Below, one piece after another: positions 11,156 through 17,637 of a stretch of DNA of 18,423 bases (its first letter is position 1; every line of letters begins with the position of its first letter). The DNA comes from Chlamydiota bacterium. Lineage in GTDB: Bacteria; Auribacterota; UBA3054; B51-G9. A program made the translations under genes and the position numbers. The notes beneath the pieces are model-generated. The model was given only the letters and a program-made list of their open reading frames with translations. It did no database searches and was not told the DNA's origin. Where the stretch lies: positions 1 to 18,423 of the forward strand of contig JAUVKG010000010.1 in the NCBI GenBank assembly GCA_030596365.1, given 5' to 3'.

Positions 11156-13483
11156 ATGAAAATAGTATCCAAATCCAAAATAAAAGTTGATGGGCCCGGG
11201 CTTGTTACCGGTAAACAAAAATTTGTTGATGACTTTGATATGCCCGGAATGCTGGTCGGTAAAATACTTGCCAGTCCTCACGCGCATGCAATCATCAAAA
11301 AAATAGACATATCAAAGGCGGAGAAATTGCCTGGAGTTCATGCGGTTTTATACCACAAGAATGTTCCACGGGTGGCGCATACAACTGCCGGCCAGGGTTT
11401 CCCTGAACCATCGCCTTACGATACTTTTATGTTTGACAAAAAAGTTCGTTACGTCGGCGATCGTGTTGCCGCAGTGGCTGCTGAATCAGAAGAAATTGCC
11501 AAGAAAGCTCTTTCGCTTATTGAAGTAGAATATAAAATTCTACCCGCGATTCTTTCCGCAAAAGATTCTTTGAAAAAGAACGCTCCGGTGATTCATGACG
11601 AACCGGAAGCAATAATGCCTATTCCGGTACCCTATGATCCAAAAAGAAATATAGCTGCGTCAACTGATGTTCAGGTTGGCGATATTGACAAAGGATTTGC
11701 GAAAGCCGCTTTAATAGTCGAACGGGAGTTCAAAGCACATTACGCGACACATTGTCCAATGGAACCGCATATTACTCTTACATATCCCGATGAAAACGGA
11801 CGGCTTGTAATTATAACGAGCACACAGGTTCCGTTTCACGTCCGCCGAATTGTTGCACAGACGCTCAAATTGCCGATCAAGAAAATCCGTGTTATCAAGC
11901 CGCGAATTGGCGGTGGATTCGGCGGTAAGCAGGAGATTCTTCTTGAGGATGTGTGTTCAGCTCTGACTTTAAAAAGCAGCCGTCCTGTAAAAATAAGATA
12001 TACCCGCGAAGAAGAATTCGCGAAAAGCCGAACGCGGCATGAGCAGTATGTCAATTTAAAGATTGGTGCAACGAAAAATGGGAAACTCACCTCTATTTAT
12101 ATGGATGTTTTGAGCAACACAGGCGCTTATGGTTCTCATGCTTTAACTGTTGCATGTAATTGCGGCAGCAAAACTCTGCCGCTTTATCCTTGCGACAATG
12201 TGCGTTTCCGTGCAACAACCGTTTATACAAATCTACCGGTTGGAGGAGCTTATCGGGGATATGGAGCAACACAGGCAGCTTTTGCGTTAGAATGCCTTAT
12301 GGATGAAATCGCTTACAAGCTGAAGATTGACCCGGTAGAATTAAGAAGAAAAAATCATATTAAAAGTGGCGGCTCATCCCCTATTTTCGAAAAGCTCGGT
12401 GAAGGAAAAGCAGGAGTTAAGCAAACAATTGGAAGCTGCGGACTCGCTGAATGTATCACTAAAGGAGCTCGGGCAATTGGGTGGAAAAAGAAGCAGCTGG
12501 AGGGACGCTGTCCCCAGTGTCCTAATTCTAAAATCAATACCCTTAAACGCGGATTCGGTATGTGTACTTTAATGCAGGGATCAAGCATCCCCGAAATTGA
12601 TATGGCTGCCGCTACAATTAAAATGAATGAAGACGGATCATTCAATCTTCTTGTTGGAGCAACCGATTTAGGAACGGGCAGCGATACAATTCTCGCGCAA
12701 ATTGCCGCTGAAGTTCTCGGTTGCGATGAATCGGATATGATAGTTCTTTCATCAGATACTGACATTACACCGTTTGATGTTGGCGCCTATGCATCGAGCA
12801 CAACATATTTAAGCGGCGCGGCGGTAAAGAAGACTGCAGAAAAAATAAGAGATCAAATAATTAAAGTTGCGGCAGAAGTTTGCGGCGGGAATCCAAAAAA
12901 AGCGATTGTAGAAAATAAAACAGTAAAATTTCCCGACGGAAAAAATGTTTCTTTTTATGATATAGCAATACACACCCTTTATTTAAAAGACCAGTTTCAA
13001 ATAGCTGCTACCGAATCAAATATTTCACATAAATCTCCACCACCTTTTGCCGCACATTATGTTGAAGTGGAAGTTGATACAGAAACAGGTGAAGTGAAAT
13101 TATTGAAGTATGTTGCCGCTGTAGATTGCGGAACAGAAATAAATCCCAAACTCGCTCGTGGCCAGACGGAAGGAGCAGTTGTCAATGGTATTGGATATGC
13201 CCTGATGGAAGAGTATATATTTAATGAGAAAGGAAAATTACTCACAGACAATTTTTTTACATACAAAATACCTTCGACACGCGATCTTCCTGAAATGAAA
13301 ATTATTCATGTTAAAAGTTATGAGGATTCAGGGCCTTTCGGCGCTAAAAGTGTTTCGGAAATTTCTATCAATGGCGCTTTGCCTGCAATTTCAAACGCAA
13401 TTTTCAACGCTACCGGCGCACGGTTAACCGAGGGACCATTTACGGCGGAGAGGGTATTGAAAGCGATAAGAAGATTGGAGTAA
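11156..13483 (+). CDS. Xanthine dehydrogenase-type molybdopterin-binding subunit
   Basis: The large catalytic subunit (775 residues), binding molybdopterin cytosine dinucleotide and hydroxylating a purine-like or aldehyde substrate with water-derived oxygen. It has the family N-terminus (VDGPGLVTGKQKFVDDF), the GGFGGKQE motif near residue 253, the AYRGYG motif near 363, and the catalytic glutamate E735 in FGAKSVSEIS. GPFGAKSVSE is seen in anaerobe xanthine/purine hydroxylases rather than CO dehydrogenases, whose CSFR loop is absent. Residues 448-457 (LEGRCPQCPN) are encoded by an in-frame copy of the 29-nt hairpin repeat, probably in a surface loop. The last codons and TAA lie in a GGAGTAAT repeat. 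There is no Shine-Dalgarno site; AATAGTCCTG abuts the ATG. No XdhC-type maturation factor is in view. Confidence 0.93.
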   Translation: MKIVSKSKIKVDGPGLVTGKQKFVDDFDMPGMLVGKILASPHAHAIIKKIDISKAEKLPGVHAVLYHKNVPRVAHTTAGQGFPEPSPYDTFMFDKKVRYVGDRVAAVAAESEEIAKKALSLIEVEYKILPAILSAKDSLKKNAPVIHDEPEAIMPIPVPYDPKRNIAASTDVQVGDIDKGFAKAALIVEREFKAHYATHCPMEPHITLTYPDENGRLVIITSTQVPFHVRRIVAQTLKLPIKKIRVIKPRIGGGFGGKQEILLEDVCSALTLKSSRPVKIRYTREEEFAKSRTRHEQYVNLKIGATKNGKLTSIYMDVLSNTGAYGSHALTVACNCGSKTLPLYPCDNVRFRATTVYTNLPVGGAYRGYGATQAAFALECLMDEIAYKLKIDPVELRRKNHIKSGGSSPIFEKLGEGKAGVKQTIGSCGLAECITKGARAIGWKKKQLEGRCPQCPNSKINTLKRGFGMCTLMQGSSIPEIDMAAATIKMNEDGSFNLLVGATDLGTGSDTILAQIAAEVLGCDESDMIVLSSDTDITPFDVGAYASSTTYLSGAAVKKTAEKIRDQIIKVAAEVCGGNPKKAIVENKTVKFPDGKNVSFYDIAIHTLYLKDQFQIAATESNISHKSPPPFAAHYVEVEVDTETGEVKLLKYVAAVDCGTEINPKLARGQTEGAVVNGIGYALMEEYIFNEKGKLLTDNFFTYKIPSTRDLPEMKIIHVKSYEDSGPFGAKSVSEISINGALPAISNAIFNATGARLTEGPFTAERVLKAIRRLE
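12497..12525 (+). repeat. 29-nt hairpin repeat core, copy 2, inside a coding sequence
   Basis: Matches the intergenic copies (477-505 and 13497-13525) at 27 of 29 positions; the differences are T to C at the first base and C to T in the right stem arm (CAGTGTCC). It starts on a codon boundary and keeps the molybdopterin subunit frame open, adding LEGRCPQCPN. The CPxC it encodes is a by-product of the repeat and should not be read as a zinc site. Confidence 0.85.
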
Positions 13484-13547
13484 TGGAGTGATGGAGTTGG
13501 AGGGACGCTGTCCCCAGCGTCCTAATTGGAGTAATGGAGTGATGGAG
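13475..13547 (+). repeat. Hairpin repeat core copy 3 flanked by a perfect 22-bp direct repeat
   Basis: Positions 13475-13496 and 13526-13547 are identical 22-mers (starting TTGGAGTAATGGAGTGATGG). Between them lies the 29-nt core at 13497-13525 with its GGACGCTG-TCCC-CAGCGTCC hairpin. The 22-mer is itself made of 8-bp units (TGGAGTAA, TGGAGTGA). The first one supplies the last codons and TAA (13481-13483) of the molybdopterin subunit. The architecture could be a core inserted into an 8-mer array with duplication of the site. Confidence 0.9.
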
Positions 13548-13553
13548 GAATAA

Positions 13554-13605
13554 TGTCCATTCTGTCCATTCTGTCCAATTAACGAATAACGAACAACAAT
13601 TAACC
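13554..13605. repeat. Short 9-bp and degenerate 7-bp repeats
   Basis: TGTCCATTC occurs twice followed by TGTCCAATT (13554-13580), the only clear period-9 repeat in the window. Degenerate heptamers around TAACGAA follow. The rest of the gap up to the next ATG (13606-13651) contains a TATAAAG that could be a -10 box, but no matching -35 is clear. Confidence 0.55.
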
Positions 13606-13651
13606 TAACGAAGTAACATGTACTCATGGTCATTATAAAGAAGAAAAAAAT

Positions 13652-14563
13652 ATGAAAAAAATTTTTATTACAATACTTGTCTGCCTTACATCAACTTTTA
13701 TTGCGGAAACATCAACAAATAACACTACCAATAAATCAACATATAATATGGAAACTTCAAATACTGTTATTAAAGTTATGACATATAACATTCTCGAAGG
13801 TGCTTATCCGGCAGGACCGCCTTCTTATAATTCCGATCATCTGGCATATAATCTTAAGGACAGAGCGAAAGAAATTATAAGATTCATTAAAAGCAAAAAT
13901 CCTGATATTTTGTTACTGCAGGAATGTAATCAATGGGCCGGCAAGGATAACACAAGACTACAGCAGTTCTCAACGCAGCTTGATATGCCTTATAAAGCGA
14001 TAGCACCTAACCATGGTTCTTATAACGTTGCCCTGCTAAGCAAATATCCTATTGCTGACTATACTTATCTTGACGACGATGTTTATTATTATTGGAACAT
14101 TCTGACCGCAACGATTCAATTAACACCTTCGTGTTCTATAGATGTCGCTTCTACACATTTTGCCTGGTGGGGAATGCCGGGATATTCAAAAATGACAGAA
14201 GATCAAAAAAAACAGACCTACATAAAACAAAAAGCTGTTTTGATGACATATTTACGGAAGCACCTTGATAGAAATTTAATTATCGGCGGTGACTGGAACC
14301 ATGCCGCCAAACAATCCCCTTTTGATCAGGGAAATCTCCATGACGCAATTTCCGCTCTTGGCTATGGCACCAATTCAGTTCACCGATTTCATCCCACTGA
14401 AAATCCAATTGATAATATTTACATCAGCCCATCAGGCCTGTTCACCGTTTTGAAATGCACTAGATTTTCAGCTGCCAAAAATTTTTCTGATCATCTGCCG
14501 GTAATGGTTGAAATAAGTGTAAGAACTGACAAAGTAATCAAAGCATCTTGCTTTGAGTTTTAG
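13652..14563 (+). CDS. Exported endonuclease/exonuclease/phosphatase-fold protein
   Basis: A 303-residue protein with an N-terminal signal-like segment (MKKIFITILVCLTSTFIAET) and the DNase I / sphingomyelinase-like EEP fold. Conserved catalytic positions are present in order: N46 (MTYNILEG), E91 (LLLQECNQW), H169 (ASTHFAWW), D214 and N216 (GGDWNHA), and D280/H281 (NFSDHLPV). These bind Mg and hydrolyse a phosphodiester. The substrate could be nucleic acid, a phospholipid or an inositol phosphate; nothing here decides it. Export suggests a scavenging role, for example extracellular DNA or phosphate turnover, but this is inference. The ATG has only a weak purine-rich AAGAAG upstream. About 345 nt of gene-free DNA separates it from the S8 peptidase, so the two are likely transcribed separately. 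Confidence 0.85.
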   Translation: MKKIFITILVCLTSTFIAETSTNNTTNKSTYNMETSNTVIKVMTYNILEGAYPAGPPSYNSDHLAYNLKDRAKEIIRFIKSKNPDILLLQECNQWAGKDNTRLQQFSTQLDMPYKAIAPNHGSYNVALLSKYPIADYTYLDDDVYYYWNILTATIQLTPSCSIDVASTHFAWWGMPGYSKMTEDQKKQTYIKQKAVLMTYLRKHLDRNLIIGGDWNHAAKQSPFDQGNLHDAISALGYGTNSVHRFHPTENPIDNIYISPSGLFTVLKCTRFSAAKNFSDHLPVMVEISVRTDKVIKASCFEF

Positions 14564-14609
14564 CATTTTAGATCGACCAAAAATGTCGAATAAAAAATCG
14601 ACAAAATAT

Positions 14610-14640
14610 CCGCGACAAAATTTCCTCTACACGGTCGCGG
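14610..14640. other. Hairpin downstream of the EEP gene
   Basis: CCGCGAC (14610-14616) and GTCGCGG (14634-14640) form a perfect 7-bp GC-rich stem with a 17-nt loop, 47 nt after the EEP stop. No immediate T run follows. The rest of the gap to the S8 promoter (14641-14769) has no gene I can support. Confidence 0.4.
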
Positions 14641-14769
14641 AAGATGGTTGGCACAAGGGTACACAGGGTAACGTTTTCACTCAAACCTGTGCTATATTCT
14701 TTTTACCTTTCAGGCAAAGAATACCGTTTAATTTATTTCTATAATCTTATATCGTTAATCCTTGTTGTC

Positions 14770-14799
14770 TTGACCTTTTGTGCAAAAATATGATATAAT
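14770..14799 (+). promoter_or_regulatory. Promoter of the S8 peptidase gene
   Basis: TTGACC (14770-14775) and a perfect TATAAT (14794-14799) are 18 bp apart. Transcription would start near 14806, leaving a leader of about 100 nt that contains a stem-loop before the ATG at 14909. Confidence 0.75.
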
Positions 14800-14823
14800 A
14801 AGAATAGTAAATTGAAAATTTAG

Positions 14824-14863
14824 CTAGTGTCTGGCCGAAAATCCTTTTTTCGGACTGCACTAG
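14824..14863 (+). promoter_or_regulatory. Leader stem-loop before the S8 peptidase
   Basis: CTAGTG (14824-14829) pairs with CACTAG (14858-14863), and inside it CCGAAAA (14835-14841) pairs with TTTTCGG (14847-14853) across an asymmetric internal loop. It lies about 18 nt into the predicted transcript and about 45 nt before the start codon. This could be an attenuator, a protein-binding leader or an mRNA-stabilising structure. The downstream sequence is T-rich but not a clean T run. Confidence 0.45.
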
Positions 14864-14908
14864 TTACTACTATTATATCTTTTTATAACTTTGAGTCTAA
14901 GATACCTT

Positions 14909-16744
14909 ATGAAGAAAATTTTAATTATTGTGTTATGTTTATTTGCGACTACTATTTTATACGCTAATACTACACCGAAATATCCAGCATTATTTTCTGA
15001 CGAAAACGCCCGAAGCACAAAAGTAAAACAACTTCAGGAAAAAGAGCAAAAAGAAAAAGTAGAGGTAGAAGCCTGGGCGCGCGCCAACAATCGCCGGGTT
15101 CGATATGAAGTTGACGGCACACTTCACGAAATAATTCGAATCGAAAATGGCAAACCGGTTTACTATATAACTCATAATGTCAACGCGGCAATTTCTACAG
15201 CAGCGAATCTTGTAAGAAACACTCCGCCATATAATTTGAATGGAGCAAATCTGACAGTTGGAGTTTGGGATGGCGGTTCAGTTCTCTCTACTCATCAGGA
15301 GTTCGACAGTCGTGTTACTGTGATGGATGGAGCTGCTTCTCATTACCATTCCACACATGTCGGCGGAACAATAGGCGCCAAAGGTTTTAATTCTGCCGCG
15401 CTTGGCATGGCACCAAATGCAAAAATAGATTCTTATGACTGGAATTCAGACGATTCAGAAATGGCAAATCGTGCTGCTTCAGCCCCGAATCAATCTACTA
15501 AAATATATGTTTCCAACCATTCTTACGGAATAGGGACAGGATGGCAGTGGGGCGGCAGTGCCTGGTATTGGTTAAATGATATATCTGTTATGTATGACAA
15601 AAGTTTTGGCATGTATTATTATTATACACGTGAATGGGATATAATAGCTTACGACGCCCCTTATTATCTTATAATCAAATCTGCAGGAAATGACAGAAAT
15701 GATAATCCTTCTAATGGCAGCACTGTTTATTACGATGACGGAGGGTGGACACCTGTTACTTACAACGACAGTATTCATCCACTTGGAGATGGTGTTTATT
15801 ATAATGGCGGCTATGATTCTATTACATATCTCGGTATAGCAAAAAATATACTTACTGTCGGGGCGGTAAATGATGCAGTTTCTTCCGGCACGCGTAACTT
15901 AGGATTTGCGACAATGTCGAGTTTTAGCGGCTGGGGACCCGCCGATGACGGAAGAATAAAGCCTGATGTTGTAGGTAACGGCGTGGATTTATATTCATGC
16001 AATAATGGTAATAATTCTGATTATACAACATTGAGCGGCACAAGCATGTCATCGCCAAATGTTTGCGGTTCCGCTGCCCTTCTAATTCAACATTACAGAA
16101 ACTTGAATTCCAGCGATATGCGTTCGAGCACTTTAAAAGGAGTTATAATTCACACATCCGATGATATAGGTCGGCCTGGCCCTGATTATTCTTATGGCTG
16201 GGGACTTATGAACACTAAAGAGGCGGCTGACATTATTACTGAAGGAACAAATTTAATCAATTCATTCGCGGAAATCACAGAAGAACTTCTTGATACCGCT
16301 AATCCGAATGACGAACACTCGTTTTACATTAACGGTTCAGAGCCTTTTAAAGCTACTATCTGCTGGACAGATCCGGAGGGTCCATGGAATTCAGCACATA
16401 ATAGCAGAACACCTGTTTTAGTAAACGACCTGGATTTAAGAATAATTTCACCAAACGGAACTACAAATTATCCATTTGTTCTTGATGTTAATAATCCGGG
16501 AAATAATGCCACAGCAGGTGACAACATTGTTGACAACGTTGAACAGGTAATTATAAACACCGGTGCTATGCCGGGAATTTATAATGTAGTTGTCAACCAT
16601 AAAGGTCTTTCGGCAAGCTATGGCAGTCAGCAATATTATTCATTAATAGTTTCCGGTGCCGCGTCTATACCTGAACCGGTTACTATTTATTATTTATCAT
16701 TTATCATTTATTATTTATTAAACAAGAGGAAATTTAATTTTTAA
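14909..16744 (+). CDS. Secreted S8 (subtilisin-type) protease with PEP-CTERM-like anchor
   Basis: A 611-residue preproprotein. The signal peptide is MKKILIIVLCLFATTILYAN, followed by a lysine/glutamate-rich pro-segment. The catalytic domain has D121 (VGVWDGG), H150 (HSTHVGGTIGA), oxyanion N261 (SAGND) and S379 (SGTSMSSPN). Residues from about 480 form a beta-sandwich like that following Kp43-type subtilases (ATICWTDPEG, VNDLDLRI). The tail SIPEP (586-590), a hydrophobic helix and NKRKF match the PEP-CTERM tripartite layout, which directs outer-surface sorting in exosortase-bearing bacteria. That helix is encoded by a heptamer array. I use ATG 14909 rather than TTG 14891 because the signal peptide begins there. 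It has its own promoter. Likely substrates are extracellular proteins. Confidence 0.92.
   Translation: MKKILIIVLCLFATTILYANTTPKYPALFSDENARSTKVKQLQEKEQKEKVEVEAWARANNRRVRYEVDGTLHEIIRIENGKPVYYITHNVNAAISTAANLVRNTPPYNLNGANLTVGVWDGGSVLSTHQEFDSRVTVMDGAASHYHSTHVGGTIGAKGFNSAALGMAPNAKIDSYDWNSDDSEMANRAASAPNQSTKIYVSNHSYGIGTGWQWGGSAWYWLNDISVMYDKSFGMYYYYTREWDIIAYDAPYYLIIKSAGNDRNDNPSNGSTVYYDDGGWTPVTYNDSIHPLGDGVYYNGGYDSITYLGIAKNILTVGAVNDAVSSGTRNLGFATMSSFSGWGPADDGRIKPDVVGNGVDLYSCNNGNNSDYTTLSGTSMSSPNVCGSAALLIQHYRNLNSSDMRSSTLKGVIIHTSDDIGRPGPDYSYGWGLMNTKEAADIITEGTNLINSFAEITEELLDTANPNDEHSFYINGSEPFKATICWTDPEGPWNSAHNSRTPVLVNDLDLRIISPNGTTNYPFVLDVNNPGNNATAGDNIVDNVEQVIINTGAMPGIYNVVVNHKGLSASYGSQQYYSLIVSGAASIPEPVTIYYLSFIIYYLLNKRKFNF
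16684..16718 (+). repeat. Translated heptamer array encoding a membrane helix
   Basis: Five in-phase 7-mers: TATTTAT x2, CATTTAT x2 and TATTTAT. They code for the core of the PEP-CTERM-like helix (IYYLSFIIYYLL), which repeats with a 7-residue period because 21 bp is three units. The forward unit has no stop triplet, unlike most arrays in this window; its reverse complement does. Confidence 0.88.
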
Positions 16745-16754
16745 AATTAAATTT
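16730..16754 (+). terminator. AT-only stem-loop over the S8 peptidase stop
   Basis: AAATTTAATTT (16730-16740) pairs with AAATTAAATTT (16744-16754) around TTA, and ATTATTTTTATT follows. The stem has no GC pair, so termination would be weak. Confidence 0.35.
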
Positions 16755-16806
16755 ATTATTTTTATTCCAAGTAATTACTTAAACTATAACTCTAACAGGA
16801 GATACC

Positions 16807-17127
16807 ATGAACGAAGAAACCACTTACGCAGCTGAAGTAGAAACAGTTAATCCACAAGTTGAAACCTTAAAACCGCATCGGGGAACAACCGTTCTTGTTC
16901 TCGGAATCATTGGCATCGCGTGTTGTATGATTTGTGGAATTATTGCCTGGGTCATGGGCAATAATGACCTTAAAGAAATGGATGCAGGAATTATGGATCC
17001 TGAAGGCAGAGGAATAACTCAAGCAGGTAAAATCTGTGGTATGGTCAGTGTCGGACTTCAAATTATCGGCTTATTAATTTGGATTGCAGTAATGATTCTT
17101 GGTGTGGCTGCAAAGGTAGCCAGCTGA
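16807..17127 (+). CDS. DUF4190-like small membrane protein
   Basis: A 106-residue protein with a 25-residue acidic N-terminal tail, a first membrane helix (about 28-50, VLVLGIIGIACCMICGIIAWVMG), a polar loop and a second helix (about 79-102). The loop GNNDLKEMDAGIMDPEGRGITQAGKICG (about 51-78) is the recognisable signature of DUF4190 proteins, whose function is unknown. AGGAG (16797-16801) is 5 nt before ATG 16807, a strong ribosome site. It is followed 31 nt later by a DUF2752 membrane protein in the same direction, so the two are probably co-transcribed. Such pairs are often seen near envelope genes, but no role can be assigned. Confidence 0.82.
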   Translation: MNEETTYAAEVETVNPQVETLKPHRGTTVLVLGIIGIACCMICGIIAWVMGNNDLKEMDAGIMDPEGRGITQAGKICGMVSVGLQIIGLLIWIAVMILGVAAKVAS

Positions 17128-17158
17128 TCATAATTAGAAAGTATTAAAAGAGAAAAAC

Positions 17159-17569
17159 GTGAAAATTAAGCTCATTCGCGCTTCGCGTTATCCGAATATA
17201 CCGCTCTTTGCAACACTAATTTTAGTGTTATGGTTAACTTTGGTTGGCGTTGCTACATTAATTAATTTTAAATTGAGCAATTACATAGATCTTTGCCTGT
17301 TCAAAAGATTTACAGGTTATCCATGCCCGACCTGCGGAACGACTCGTGGTATTATATCTTTATTGCACGGAAAATTTATAGAGGCATGGTATTATAATCC
17401 TTTAGTTTTTTCTATAGGTATAATTGTAATTATAGATTTGCTTTTCAAATTTATTTTTGCCCGAACAATTAAAATATCATTTAAAAAAAGAGAACGTAAA
17501 ATCGCCTGGTTATTTGCCATTGTTCTTTTTCTCGCCAACTGGGCTTATGTAATCCTTTGTATTGGATAA
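17159..17569 (+). CDS. DUF2752 membrane protein
   Basis: A 136-residue protein with three predicted membrane helices (about 14-36, 84-104 and 112-135). Between the first two lies the family signature: YPCPTCGTTRG (54-64, with C56 and C59) followed by LLHGKFIEAWYYNPLVF (68-84). The function of DUF2752 is unknown; the conserved CPxCG-TR segment may bind a metal or be redox-active. I use GTG 17159 as the start; it is preceded by a purine-rich AAAAGAGAAAAAC that could serve as a poor ribosome site. The gene follows a DUF4190-like gene and precedes a second S8 peptidase. The basic stretch KKRERK before the last helix suggests that side faces the cytoplasm. Confidence 0.85.
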   Translation: MKIKLIRASRYPNIPLFATLILVLWLTLVGVATLINFKLSNYIDLCLFKRFTGYPCPTCGTTRGIISLLHGKFIEAWYYNPLVFSIGIIVIIDLLFKFIFARTIKISFKKRERKIAWLFAIVLFLANWAYVILCIG

Positions 17570-17581
17570 CAATTGAACTTA

Positions 17582-17606
17582 CCAAAGCAGGGATGCTTTG
17601 GCTACT
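17582..17606. repeat. Hairpin ending in GGCTAC after the DUF2752 gene
   Basis: CCAAAGCA (17582-17589), loop GGGA and TGCTTTGG (17594-17601) form a perfect 8-bp stem, 12 nt after the DUF2752 stop. The stem is followed by CTACTA, so the element ends in GGCTAC like the double hairpin at 2776-2820. It is a possible REP-type element or 3'-end stabiliser. Confidence 0.5.
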
Positions 17607-17637
17607 ATAAATACCAACAAATTAACCGGAGGTAATC

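Noticed and set aside
12508..12522. CPxC zinc-binding motif in the molybdopterin subunit
   Set aside because: The CPQC residues are encoded by the inserted hairpin repeat and have no partner cysteine pair; not a functional motif on present evidence.
11156..13483. CO dehydrogenase large subunit (CoxL)
   Set aside because: No active-site CSFR loop is visible and the catalytic region GPFGAKSVSE fits xanthine dehydrogenase or purine hydroxylase relatives.
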